64,000 nt of DNA, from assembly GCF_026212465.1 (NCBI RefSeq), contig NC_080062.1:2948501-3012500 (forward strand). The letters are read 5' to 3'. The position numbers and the translations under genes are program-made. How positions within the stretch are numbered: the first letter of the stretch is position 1; every line of letters begins with the position of its first letter. Positions 49,658-62,200 of the stretch are shown here, one piece after another. The notes under the pieces are model-generated. The model did not search any database. It was not told the origin of the DNA and saw only the letters and a program-made list of their open reading frames with translations. Source of the DNA: Amaranthus tricolor (taxonomy: Eukaryota; Streptophyta; Magnoliopsida; Caryophyllales; Amaranthaceae).

Positions 49658-49882
49658 TTAACTTGACGATTTACCGAAGGGGACAAACAGAAAAGAACCT
49701 GAGGAATTTCAAAAAGTGGATAGTGTATTAGATTTTATGGAGGAAAAATGTTATGTAGAATCCTTTTTATGATGAGTGTTGTACTTGCGCAATTGTAATG
49801 ACTTTTAAGTCCATGGCAATACAAGCCCATGTTTGGTGATTTTAGGCCCATGATGATGAATTTGAGAAGTTAGTTAGAACAA

Positions 49883-50030
49883 CAGCTACTCTTGTGAGAA
49901 ATCGTCTTTTAAAGAGACGATATTAAAATAAAAAGTCCACATTCTTATTTTTATTTTAATTTGTATTAATACTATGTAGCTTATATATCTAATGCATCTT
50001 TCAAAAAATCGTCCCTCACAACGATTTGTG
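49883..50030 (+). mobile_element. MITE of the TTAAAGAGACGAT family, copy 1
   Basis: The left end CAGCTACTCTTGTGAGAAAT and core TTAAAGAGACGATATTAAAA, followed by TTTAATTTGTATTAAT and TATATATCTAATGC, are shared with the reverse complement of 57898-58043. The right end is inverted relative to the left (CCTCACAACGATTTGTG). Confidence 0.75.
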
Positions 50031-50057
50031 TAGGAACAATTATTATTGGATTCTTTA

Positions 50058-50208
50058 TCAAGATCATCTCATTATGAGACGGTTTAATATGAACTGGACT
50101 AACATTTAGTTTTTTTAAAATAGTTTATTTATTTAATTATTTTTTAAAAAAACGTTAAATGAGCTGCTTGTATGGACCCGTCTCATCGTGAGACGGTCTC
50201 ATACAAGA
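50058..50208. mobile_element. GAGACGGTCTC-type MITE
   Basis: The right end GTCTCATCGTGAGACGGTCT, then CATACAAGA, matches the MITE at 12247-12352. The left end TCAAGATCATCTCATTATGA is its inverted partner. Confidence 0.6.
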
Positions 50209-52255
50209 TTTGTTGTTATTCTTGTTAGAGATTATCTCTCATCGAGATGATCTGATATAATGAGTTTATATTCTTATGACCTGTATTTGTTTAGTTAGTT
50301 AATACATGCATAATTACTCTTAGTGAGACAACTTCAAAATAAAGAGCTTATATTTTTATAATTTATATTATTTGGACTATTTAACCTATACATAAAACAT
50401 GTTTCATAATAAAACTATCTCTTACAACAATTTCTGATCCTTTGATGAAACATGTGTTGTAGTTAGACCGCCCCATACATTTTTTTAAATGAAAATTTGA
50501 AGATTAATGTGACATCTATTATATTTTTAAAACTAGATAGATTCTCATGTAAAACACGGATGTAATAAATATATACTTATATTAACAAATTAATATTAAT
50601 TTATAAAATTAATTCACTTACAACATAAACTTAATCTTTTAATCTTTGTATATGTTATAATTATATAATTGACAAAGCGAAGAAATAATTTATTATAGAA
50701 TTATATTATCACATATATGTGAAAATTTTCTATCAATTTATAAAATCTTATCAAAATGATTATCGTTAAGCTATATTATATTGATGAAATCAACCAAGTA
50801 AGTTAAGAAATGTACGTTAATAGTTTTTATTTAATTTTAATTACTACAACCTTTAACATGTAATAGAATACTTCGTTTATTATAAAAAAATTAATTTTTT
50901 TTCTATGATTCTATCATTGAAAGATTTTTAGATTTTCTATTAATATATTATATTTTAATCTAATTTGTAGATTTTTATCATGTATGATTATAAAATATTT
51001 TTAAAAGAATAATAAAATATATAAACTGAATATAAAATATAATATAAATTTTGAACTTAAGACTTAAGATTGTGATATGATAATAGAAAATAAAATTATT
51101 TATTTTTGTCTTTTTATAGTTGGATTACTTCTTAATGAAACAAACTTTAATTTTATTTAAGATTTGGGATAATAAAAAAAATTATAGGTTCATATAAGAA
51201 AATATATTTATAGTCAATCAAAAAAATTTTCAATAAGTTAATTATTTCCTTAAATATTAAGTCATTTATTAAAAGTTTTCATATTAACAATAGAAAAAAT
51301 ATGGGAAAAATTTTAATAAAAAAGTGATATGTATTCTAAATCGTTTCTTTATTAGTATATTTTATTGATTATTAATTGATGATATAAAGAGTTTTTTATT
51401 TAATGTTGGTGAGAGTCGGATTATTCCCACATATTTAGACCACAATTTCCCATTATTTTCAATTGAATTCAGCATTCCTTCCGTGACTTTTACTCTTTTA
51501 TTTTCGATGATTATATATATATTTTTTTTTTGGCATATTTCAATAGTTTCCTAACTCACATGCACCACCTCATATCACTTATTCTTAGTTGTCGAGCACG
51601 TTTGTAGTTGTAGGTAATTACAATGTACAATGTCTTTTGACACTCAGCTTTTTTTGATACGAATATTATACGCTCAATTTTTTTTTTTTTTTATGTGAAT
51701 TATATTTTTCTTTTAAATGTTATATTTTTGAATGTATAATATATAAAATCATTTAATATAGGAATACATTTACACATGATTTTTGAAAATATTTGGCTAG
51801 AATAAGAAGTATTTCAAAATAAAAGGAGTATTTACATACAAGTACATAACCTAACTAAGGGTTACAAAAATGATGGGGTATTTGACAAATGGCTGATAAT
51901 TGGTAGCTAATAGCTGATTATAATGCCTGATTTGACTAGTTAATTTTATTAACTAGTTTGACCAAATGATTTTGAACCTGCTGTTATGAGCCACTTATTC
52001 AAAAACAACTTATTCATAACAATAAATTATTTCAACCAGTTAATTTACCAAATATTAACAATAGATGGTTTGACTACCAAACTCTTTATTTGTATCAAAA
52101 TAAGTTAAAATTTCCTAATAAACTATATATCTTGCGAAACGCCCCCAGTAACTTCGTGAACAAATATTAACCTAACCTAGGGTTACCAAGGTGCTAGCAC
52201 AAAGAATAAAAGATATTTACATGTTTATCTATCTATCTCCCCATCCCTCCACAAT
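50209..52255. other. AT-rich stretch with MITE debris
   Basis: No gene. More TCTC/GAGA-bearing fragments occur at about 50226-50440. A possible hAT-like MITE lies at 51876-52086 (GGGTATTTGACAAATGGCTG at one end, ATGGTTTGACTACCAAACTC at the other). Confidence 0.45.
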
Positions 52256-52560
52256 CAAATCGAAAGATATACAACTTTACATATACTAAAATTGACACAA
52301 AAATCATCAAAAAGAACTTTGGGAAGACCCTTATTAAAAATATTTGCAACCTGAAAACAAGACGGCACATGTAGCATGCAGGCTTCACTACGTTCGACGT
52401 TCTCACATACAAAATGAATATTCATTTCAATAGGTTTAGTGCGTTGATGCTAAACATGATTGCCATAAAGATAAACAACACTAACGATATTATCACAATA
52501 AATCAAGGTGGATTTGGTAACAGAGCAACGTAGCGTTAATAACAAATAAAAGATGACTTG
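52256..52560 (-). mobile_element. Ty1/Copia RNase H fragment
   Basis: On the minus strand the sequence reads VTKSTLIYCDNISVVYLYGN, then a stop, HQRTKPIEMNIHFVCENV, ACMLHVPSCFQVANIFNKGL and PKVLFDDF. This is the end of a Copia polyprotein RNase H domain. Only this tail remains; a possible LTR remnant lies at lower coordinates but was not delimited. Confidence 0.85.
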
Positions 52561-53045
52561 CATGAGTTACACCCATCTGAGGACCTGATCAGGGATAGGG
52601 TTAGTTGGAGGCTCATTATTCATGTCTTAGACTACTGATACTCTCTCGATTACATGTGAGTGTTCTTGTTCTTTGCCTTTTACTGATCATTCTTCTACTC
52701 GTTTTTACCGGATTATTTTTATCTTATTTACATGTCTTTTATATATTTTTAATTTTTGATTAAGGGTCTAGCTTGTCTGGTTGGATGCGGGCTTGCAGAT
52801 TCAGCTTTATTCGATCCTTTTCGTTGCATGAATTTTTTTTCTGAGGTTTTTTCTAATGATTTTTTTTGAGCCCAAAACTCTTTGGCTGCATCTTTCTTAT
52901 GAATATGAGTTGTTGATTATAATTCTTATTAGTAAGAAGATGATAATGAGAACCAAAATCGTTATGTTTGTTATTTGCTTGCCAATCACTAGAATATTGT
53001 CATTTCTCATCTTGTTAAAGTTCTATATGCCTATATGAGGCGAAT
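52561..53045 (+). mobile_element. RTE-type LINE 3' tail
   Basis: EDLIRDRVSWRLI-type residues near 52580-52630, followed by pyrimidine-rich sequence, parallel the fragment at 3003-3345 (CATGTCTTAGACTA is shared). The downstream untranslated tail includes GGTTGGATGCGGGCTTGCAG. Confidence 0.55.
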
Positions 53046-53224
53046 CTACTCTAAATTGATCCTACTAGACTGTATTTTGTATCCATAAAAGAATTTAATT
53101 ATTGAAAATTATTTTTTTACCCCTTTAATTTTGTTTAATGGACCAAAAGAATTTTATTAGCAACATTTTAAATTTTGAAGAGAGTGCTTCTTAACTAAAA
53201 TATTGCGAATGAATGAGACATAAG

Positions 53225-53923
53225 TAGGGATGGTCATGGGTCCAGGACCTTGTAGGACCCGCCCCGGACCCACCCCTTTTATAAGGGTCTGGGTCTTAAT
53301 TTTTGAGACCCGTCGGATCCGGGTCCGGGTCTGTATCCAATTTTTTTTTGACGGGTCCGGGTCCGGGTCCTAAGGTGAAGACCCGGACCCGGACCCTAAA
53401 CTTTTAAATTTTAAATTTTATATTTTTGAATTATGATATTATGAATGGATGGGCGTGGGAGTGGGCCATTCTCATTCTCAATTATTTACTTTTATAAGCC
53501 TTGCCTTGCCTCTTCTTACTGAGATTACAGTGTTGGTCTTCCACTGACTGCTTTGCTCTATTTTCATATCCTTCTTGTTCAGAAATTTTCAAGATATGGT
53601 AACTTTTTCAAACAATTTTGTTGACGGGATATAATCTAATTATTTTGTAATACGATATATTTTGTATTTGAATTTCATGGACTCGAACAAGTATTAATAA
53701 TACGATAATAAGTTGCTTACAAAAATACAAAAAAACTCGAAAAAGGTTCAATTTTGACAAATCAAAGAGGCTTTGTATAAGACCCATTAAGGACCCTAGA
53801 CCCTGTCAGACCCGTAGGGTCCGGGTCTGAAAATTTTGGACCCTTAGGGTCCGGATCCGGGTCTAGATCCAAAAAAAAGGTCTGGGTCCGGGTCTGGCCA
53901 GACCCGCCCCATGACCATCCCTA
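53225..53923. mobile_element. hAT-type non-autonomous element, 699 bp
   Basis: It begins TAGGGATGGTCATGGG and ends CCCATGACCATCCCTA. An exact 8-bp duplication GACATAAG flanks it (53217-53224, 53924-53931). GGGTCCGGGTC words in both orientations crowd the sub-terminal 180 bp on each side, likely transposase-binding sites. The middle is AT-rich with no transposase. Confidence 0.95.
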
Positions 53924-53931
53924 GACATAAG

Positions 53932-55258
53932 TAAAGAAAAGCGTGAAATCTATACAACAATGCAAGTGTACTAATGTTAAAGAAAAAGCCAAAATAAAAA
54001 TTAACCAACATAGAAAACTATGAATTAGCTTAGTAGTTTGAGACTTTCTTTTTCACCTTTGTAACGAAGATTCGGTTTTTACCACTTACAAATATATTAA
54101 TACTATTTTTAGTTTGTCTTTGTTTATTGGAATTTCCAAACCTAAATCTTTAAAAAAAATGAGCTACTTTTATGAGAGATCATCTTTCGGTGAGACGAGT
54201 TCAAATAAGAAGTTTATGTTCTTATAAGATATATGAGATGAATTATTTAACTCTTGTAATATAACAGGTGTTTCCCGAAAAAACCATCTCATATAATAAT
54301 TTGAAATAAAAAATTCTCCAAAATAGAAAAAGAAAATATCATATTATTGTCAAAAAAATTCTAAGGATGCAATTAATTGCTCTAAGGTAGAGAAGAATGT
54401 GCCAAAGTGGATAGTGTTTGACCCTTTTGAAATAAAAGCATATATCAAAGGTCCATAGCAAAACTTGATTGCAACCAACAACCGATAAGATAGATGCAAT
54501 TATAGTCACTTTTGTCATTACATTTCACCACTTTCTTTACCACACATCTTCCATATATTTAGTTTTCATTTTTTTATATATTTGTAAGATCCTAAAAATA
54601 GATTGATTGGATAATTTAATATTTATTTTTATTTCATAATTGTATTAGACTTAAATCTGATTTTTTTCAAAAATGAATATACAATTATGTATAATAATAT
54701 GGACACAAAATGTGATATTACACTAATATAATTATTTAACTCAAAATTAATCTGATGACATAAATAAATAATTGTTCCAAAAAAATTATTATAAGAAAGC
54801 TCTAGATTTTTCCTTTCCCTATTTGTACGATTCTATCACTTGGAAGAAGTGATGAAGGCAATACGTTTTTGTTGTTTTGTTAAAAAAAAGGTGATTTACT
54901 AATTTCAATAAAAAGTTTCCAATAATGAATGGTATTAATATTTTTAATTAATATTAAGGTAGACATATTTAATTTGTCAATTTATTTTGTGATGACCAAA
55001 AAGCATCCATCATTTTTAAAAATATTAATTTTATATATTTATGATATGATAAAACTCATCCACGACTTGTAAATATCAAGAAGTTTTAAAAATTCAGTAT
55101 AGCTTTTATTCATGTAAACTAATCAGATAGTTAATACTTAATGATAAGCACATGTAACTTTAATTTATTTTATCATGATTAATTGCCACTTATAGTAGGT
55201 GATACATGAGCTTGATTAATGTTTTGATTCAAAATTATTAATATAGATAAAAAATATA
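53932..55258. other. AT-rich stretch with SINE-like and MITE-like traces
   Basis: A SINE-head-like pair of boxes occurs at 54010-54080, and a GAGAGATCATCTTTCGGTGA-type MITE trace at about 54173-54290. Nothing else is recognised. Confidence 0.4.
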
Positions 55259-55531
55259 CTCCCTCCTATTCAGCTTATGTGTCTCATTTCCTTTTATGGT
55301 CAAGTCACCTTAATTGTCCCATTTCTATTTTTGGTATGGGTTTTTGACTTTTATGCCCTTAGTAACTTTATCCTATTTTCAATTATATCCTCCATTACCC
55401 ATACTAAATTTCCTCCCTTACATTAAAAAACCCATAATACCACTCTCTTTCCTACCCTTAGGGTCCCACTTTTGACTCTCTTTAAAATTCGTGAAAAATC
55501 AAATGGGACTCCTAAGATGAGTATGAGGGAG
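55259..55531. mobile_element. Stowaway-type MITE
   Basis: The left end CTCCCTCCTATTCAGC and right end GATGAGTATGAGGGAG are inverted, with TA at both flanks (55257-55258, 55532-55533), as in Tc1/mariner-derived Stowaway MITEs. Length 273 bp. Confidence 0.88.
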
Positions 55532-55723
55532 TATTTAGCAAGTTATATTTTTTTTATTCAAGTGCAATAATCTGTAGACTAGAAAATCCATACAGAATAT
55601 GGGGAGAAAGGCTTAATTTTTCACGTAGGTGGTGAAAAAGAAACCCCTATCACATGGATAAAAGAAAATGTCCAACTACTAAGTTAATCATGATTCTCTT
55701 TTGGGAATAATGTCACTGTTATA

Positions 55724-55978
55724 CTCCCTTTGTTTTTATATGTTCTTTTCAAATAGAATTTACGAATTTTATTGTCAAACTTTGACTATGATTTTTCATC
55801 TATCTATATGAAAAACATATTAATTTGGGGTCTTGTTAGATTTATCTCAATAAATATTTTTTAAATATCAACTTTTTAGAATTTTTAATAATTCACAATT
55901 AAAATTATTTAATTTTTAAGTTTGCATTGAGATCTATGAAAAAACAAAATGAAAAGAACAAATAAAAACATATGGTGT
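55724..55978. mobile_element. Stowaway-like MITE, right end degraded
   Basis: CTCCCTTTGTTTTTATATGT on the left is mirrored by GAACAAATAAAAACATATGG on the right, preceded by CAAAATGAAAA. TA precedes the left end; the right terminal GGAG is lost. Confidence 0.7.
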
Positions 55979-56339
55979 TGTTTGTTTGGTTTTAAAAATG
56001 GTGTTTGCAAAAGTTAATAAACCTACAGATGCAACGATTTGCGATAGCTTATTGCGCTGCTTGTTGAACAAGCGAAGCAATGAACCTTAGTTCGTTGTGA
56101 CATTTGTTCAACAAGCGATGCCTCAAACTTAAGTTTTGAAGATTAATATTTTGTAATGGATCTAGTTTTTAAAGTACTATCTTATAATAAAAAATAATAA
56201 AATTAGGTAGTATTTTGCTGAAATATAGAAAATTTCATTTCAAAAATACATTTTAATAATCTTCAAGTATCAAATTTGAGTATTTACCCCTAGTGTCTTA
56301 CTTTCACTAGAGCAAAACATTAATTTGTTGAATAAATTT

Positions 56340-56495
56340 ATGACCTGTTCTCTTTAACTTAATTTTTAAATTTATAATTTTTATTCTTATTGAGATCAAA
56401 TCAGATCAGATCAAATTAGATAAGATTTATTCTCAAATCAAATAAGATCATATTAAATCAGACCATACCATATCAGATAAAATCAGACCATATTA

Positions 56496-56561
<66 letters not shown>

Positions 56562-56570
56562 TATTGAAAG

Positions 56571-56615
<45 letters not shown>

Positions 56616-56747
56616 TTATTGTTTTAAAATTTAATTATTTTTATTATTATTATAGGAGTTATAATAATTTATAATAATTAATTAATTAAAAAAATTATTT
56701 AATTAGTTCTTTAATTAAATAAAAATAATAACAACAACAACAACAAC

Positions 56748-56792
<45 letters not shown>

Positions 56793-57032
56793 TAATCAAT
56801 TTAATTAGTTAATTAACTAATATTAATATTAATTAATTAGTTTATGAATTAAAAAAAAAAAAAAAAAATAATAATAATAATAATAATAATAATATATAAT
56901 TAATTCAGATCAGATCAGATCACAAAGATTTAGATCAGTTCAAACTAAATCAAACCAAATCAGATTAGGTCAAATCTTAGTAAATTCAGATCAAATTCAA
57001 TCAGATCAGACGAAAAAAACATGTCCTTCAAT
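56340..57032. repeat. ATT microsatellite block inside an inverted-repeat element
   Basis: Long ATT runs at about 56490-56560 and 56567-56612 are followed by AAT runs at 56750-56792 and 56867-56893, so the block is itself roughly palindromic. GATCAGATCAGATCA-type words flank both sides. GACCTGTTCTCTTTAA near 56342 and AACATGTCC near 57026 may be the outer ends. Confidence 0.7.
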
Positions 57033-57897
57033 TAGCTTATTTAAGAATAAATAGATGTTTGATGAATTAGAAATGGTCAAGCAAATTGATATATTCGTTA
57101 ATCAACCATTTCAAGCTGTCACATTTTTTCCCAAACTTCCCATCGCAAAATTAGAAATTAGAAAATTTGAGTCCTAATATTTCTAAATACGTATTATAAA
57201 AAATATATAATAAAAAATTATATATTAAGACGAATGTAACGAGATCTCACGTTGATATATTTGGGATAATTATTAATCTTTCTAAAATTATCATTGTTTA
57301 GTCCTAAATTCTCTAAAGCACTACTCTATCCAAAAAAACTACAAGATTCCATATGTCTAAAACAAGTTTATATTTAATTAATTAGTAATTAGAGAAGATT
57401 AGAAAATTTAGGAGAACAGTAAAATCAGTGGTTTTAACATATTTCTAAATACTTGCGGACTTGCCACAAACGAATCATATTTCATTATTTTGTCTAAATT
57501 TGAGTAAATATTATTTTTCTTGATAAGTTTTTAAGTTTAATTATGATTTAGTGTTTTTTTTAATTTACTCCGTAATAAAAAAAGATAAATTGAAAAATGA
57601 AAATAAACATATTGTCTAATTTTAGATAAACCCACGTATTGGGTATAATCAATGAAAATAGTTTTACCTATTATTTAGAATCTTGTCCATATATTATTGT
57701 AACTTAAATAGATTGTTAAATGAAAATAATAATAAATAAATCACAAATTCTTAAATTAGACTTTTCTAATGGGTTGAACTTTGTGTGTCAAAGTAATCAA
57801 TTACAATTTTAAAGTGATAAATTATATAAATTAGCTAATTATATAAAATTGTCTTATAATGAGATGATCTCATACAAAATGAAATTTATTTTCGCAA

Positions 57898-58043
57898 ATT
57901 GTATGAGAGACTGTCTTTCCGAGAGACGCATTAGATATATGGGCTAAAAAACCCAATTAATACAAATTAAAGAAAAAATAAAAATGTGAATTTTTTGTTT
58001 TAAAATCGTCTCTTTAATGAATGGTCTCTCACAAGAATAGCTG
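57898..58043 (-). mobile_element. MITE of the TTAAAGAGACGAT family, copy 2
   Basis: In reverse orientation it matches 49883-50030 over nearly its full length, including CAGCTATTCTTGTGAGAG, AAAGAGACGATTTTAAAA, TTTAATTTGTATTAAT and TATATCTAATGCG. It lies a few hundred bp upstream of the telomere-binding protein gene. Confidence 0.75.
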
Positions 58044-59250
58044 ATTTATATTTTTTTGATCAATTAAAAATTGATTTATTATTGATAATTTAAAAAATTT
58101 TACCACCGTAAAAACCTTTGAACTGCCTATAACCGGTAATAAATTAGTGGTTGAGAGATTTGGTTGGGGTTTAAGCACGGTTTTTTGGTGGTATTTATAA
58201 TCCCGGGGTTTTTGATATCCCATTGTCCCCACATCAAACCCCTATATTTTAGAGAGAAAATCTTTCTATTTTTTCTAGAGAGAGAAAATTAAACCAAAAA
58301 AAATTAAAATTATAAAAACTGATTTTTCTTCTTGCGTTCGTTAACTGAAATGAAATGATCATCAAAAAAATTATTCAACTGAATTTCAATTTCCTAAATT
58401 CTTATTGAAAATTTTATTTATTTATTTGAATTTGCAAATAAACATGACATAATTATATTGATTGTTTGTGAGAGTTGTAGATGATTAGGTAGAACCGTAG
58501 AAGTTGATTATCAGATTATTGAACGAAGATCGTTTTTGCTTGATTTTGAGGTACGTAATTCTCAATCATTATTAAGTTTTGGTTGTATTTCTGTTTCTGC
58601 AAATTGTTTTGGTAAATGTGCTTGAATTTGATCTCAAATGATTGCGAATTTTGACTTGTTTATTTCAAGTGATCAAAAAATTAAGGTTTTTGTTCGTGAA
58701 TTGGTTCGGTGATCAAAGGATCTTCGTTGAATTGATTTTGATGATCAAATTTCCATGATTTGGAATTTGATGTTGATTTGCAAACTTGGTTGCTTAAACC
58801 TCTCATCTACTTTCTTTATGTAGCTTCTTTTAAAAGCAAATGAAGAAAAATGTTAGAATACTTTCATGTGGTTTTAAGAAAGAGAAAGGGTTTAATGTTT
58901 TAGTTCTGAGAATTTGTTTGTTAAAATTCTGTTGATTTCTTTCAGATGTTTACTAATTTTGATTTATTTGGATGAAATCAGATTTAATTGTGAATTATGA
59001 TGCAAGTTTTAATGGATTTTCTTTCCTTTTTTATAAAGGTTGTGAAATGTGAGCTTTTAATGCTTTGAATGATTGTAGTAATTATTTGTTTGTGAATTAT
59101 TCCAGATTTAGAATTTGGATATAGTTATGATCTGCAATTGTACAATTCATTCAATAGTATAGTAATTATATAACTTAGAATGTCCTTCACTCCTTTATTG
59201 TAGAATCTGTGCATTTGGCTGTGGCTGTTTCTGGAATGTATAATTGAAAT

Positions 59251-62200
59251 ATGGTGGTTTTGAAGAGGACATTGGATCACGGAGTTATTAGCTACCATTC
59301 TTCTACAATACCGAGAGGACCTAGATCCGCGAGAGTAAGTTTATTTGATTGCATTCTAGCTCATTGTTCGCTTTCGTTGCGTAATTTTGATATATCAGAT
59401 GCAATGGTTCCAGAAATGGAAGTTTCCACAGAAAATACATAAAGGTCGCGGACTAAGTGCATTTGATTTGCTGGCTACGGTTGCTGGAAAGTTGCTAGAA
59501 GAAAGTGAATGCTCTTCTGCTTCGAGTAGTGCGGCTGTGGGATTTGATCGGTGTGGAATTGATAAAGTTGTGATTAAGAATGAGCCTCGAGATGTTGATA
59601 AGGAAGGGGATCATGATGATCAGGGTAGCTCTGAAGGTAGTGTGTTTTTCTCTGGTCTTCAAAAGGATGTTTGTATAGGGAAGCTTGAGACGGTGAATGA
59701 AGTGAACGTTGAGCTTGCTTCGCCTTTGGCTAGTTCTGGGTGTTCTGAGAAAGTTGATTCTGATATGAAATTGATAACTGGAAAAAGCACCGATTCATTT
59801 GTAAATCATTCTTGTAAATTAGATGGAGGTTCCCCAAAACGTGGGGAGACTGATGATACTAACATAAAAAAAAGGCTCCTTAGGCAACTAGACACAAACT
59901 TGGGTGAATCTGGAGATACCACTGTGGCTAACAAGTCTCCTGCGCCAACTAACACTGAGGAAGATATTGAGTTAACCCTCTGCAGGGGTTCTAATCCTAA
60001 TACTTCCTTTCTGAAACATGGGAACAATGTAAAAGTAAACTTTAAAGACACCAACGAAATAATTTCTCAGTGCTCTCAACCTAACAACATGACGAAGGCA
60101 TTTAGATCGCCAACAAGTGTAAGAGATTTTAAACTGTCGACATCTAAATACTGGAAGACAGCTCCTAAACTGAAGGATTATGAAGAGTCTGACACAGGTG
60201 CGCTAACTGCTTTGTGACTGAATTTTGGCTGTGATCAATTGAGAAGAGAAACCAAACTAATTAAGTTTTTTTTTTTGGCATCTTCAGATGGTATAGCAAA
60301 GCACACCCAGCCTAGCCAGAGAACCTATAATGAAATAGAAAAGTCTCAGCGTCCATTAAAAAAACGAATATTGTTTCATCCTAGCTCAGTGGTGACTTAT
60401 GATGGAGGTATCAGTAGTGAGAGTGTTACTAACTCACCTGAGAAAGGCATAATTGATGAGAAGAATGCCTTGGCTGCGAAACTACATGAAGGTTTGTTTT
60501 TGTATTATTTTTGTCATTGAATAGCCTTCCGTTATTCCAGTTAGCTAAGATCAGAATTTGACTGGATGGATTTCTGGTTCTCCGTGCAGAAAAAGGGACA
60601 CCCTCTTCAGGGTTTTGCGGCCAAAAATCTTCTAATTCAAGAAACTCTCATGGTACTAATGGGGTTTTTGTCACCTTAATGAGTGTTATTTTTGTTGCAC
60701 TGTTAAATTATCTTACATTAAAATTTGTTTTTCATGCAGTGCGGCTTAACATCAAGTCCTTCAAAATCCCCGAGCTTTTTATTGAGGTTCCAGAGAGTAC
60801 AACTGTTGGTTCACTAAAGGTACGCAGCCACAATTTTTATGTTCTGAGTTAATGTTTTGAAATACCTTTTTTAACGTGCAGCCGTGTTCTGGTGTCTGCA
60901 TATGGAAATTGTACTGCCGGACAGTTTTAGTTATATCCCGTTTGTTTTTCTTCTGTTTTCATGATTGAAGTTGTAATAGTGACCTTCAAACGTTTAATTC
61001 TTTCACTATGTTCTTCTCAGTGTTTATGATTGATATTTGGTAATGATCATTCAAGTATGACTTTTCCAGAGGACTGTTTTAGAGGCTGTGAATGCCATAC
61101 TTGGTGATGGATTACGTGTTGGTGTACTTCTCCACGGAAAGAAGATTCAAGATGACACCAGAACCTTACTTCAGTCTGGTATATCTCAAAGTGATGATAT
61201 CAATACAGTTGGATTTATGTTAGAACCAAACAGCCCAACCCAACCTTCTCCACCTGTAGGCCTTGCAGAACATCCTACTTCACTTCCATGTGGCCCACCC
61301 AAGTTTGCGATTAGGTACTCGACTATTTCAGTTTTTGCACTTCTGTTATTCTTTCATATGGACGACCATTGGAACTGATTTATTGGTTCACGTTGTCAAC
61401 CCAAATCTTTTGGTATAAAGACCATGACATTGCTGTTTTGTTGTTATTGCACTTCTGTTAATTCTTACTTTGATTCTAATATTGTGTTATTGCGTGTGAC
61501 TAATAACTATTCGGGCATTTCTTTCAGGTCTCAAGTTAACACTATTGTCGATACACCAAATAAACCTTCTATCACTGACTCAAACAGACCTACGGAAAGT
61601 ATCAAAAGCATTGTTCCATCTCGTACTACTGAACTGACTGACAAAACTGTTTTCAATTTTAAGGCAATAGTGCCTGTTCCAGAAGATAGAATTGAAGCTC
61701 TAGCTGTGGTGCCTGTGAGCCATAGATCCAAACGTGCTGATATTGGACAACGCCGTACTAGGCGACCATTCTCTGTTTCTGAGGTAGAAGCACTTGTTCG
61801 AGCAGTAGAGAAACTCGGAACCGGAAGGTACTTGATTTTAATGCCCCCTACATCCTCTTGCAGATGCTGTGGGGTCTTACAATTTTTTCTTTACTAAATA
61901 TGCATGGATTAAAATTCAGACCATTTCCTTATGTATTGGTTTTCTTATCTCGCAGATGGCGTGATGTCAAATTGTGCGCATTTGAGAACGCTAAGCATCG
62001 AACCTATGTTGATTTGAAGGTAAAAGACCCTTTTGCTGTATACTTGTAGTATTAGTTTACTAACATACTACTCTTATCTTCCTAATGTTATATTCTTGAA
62101 CAATTTGAGAAGGTAATTGTCGCCTAATTTTTGATTAAAAAGCTAATGAGTGATTTTTAAAGACAGAGACATGAGCTGTGCCCTTTTCAATTGGGGGCCT

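Noticed and set aside
52256..52560. Possible endogenous pararetrovirus fragment
   Set aside because: The residues match the Copia RNase H order (YCDN, then HQRTKPIE, then IFNKGLPKVLF), a retrotransposon signature.
56480..56900. Possible CRISPR-like or satellite array
   Set aside because: It is a simple trinucleotide microsatellite with no spacer-repeat structure.
58029..58232. Minus-strand frame upstream of the telomere-binding gene
   Set aside because: It overlaps a MITE end and the presumed promoter region and has no recognisable motif.
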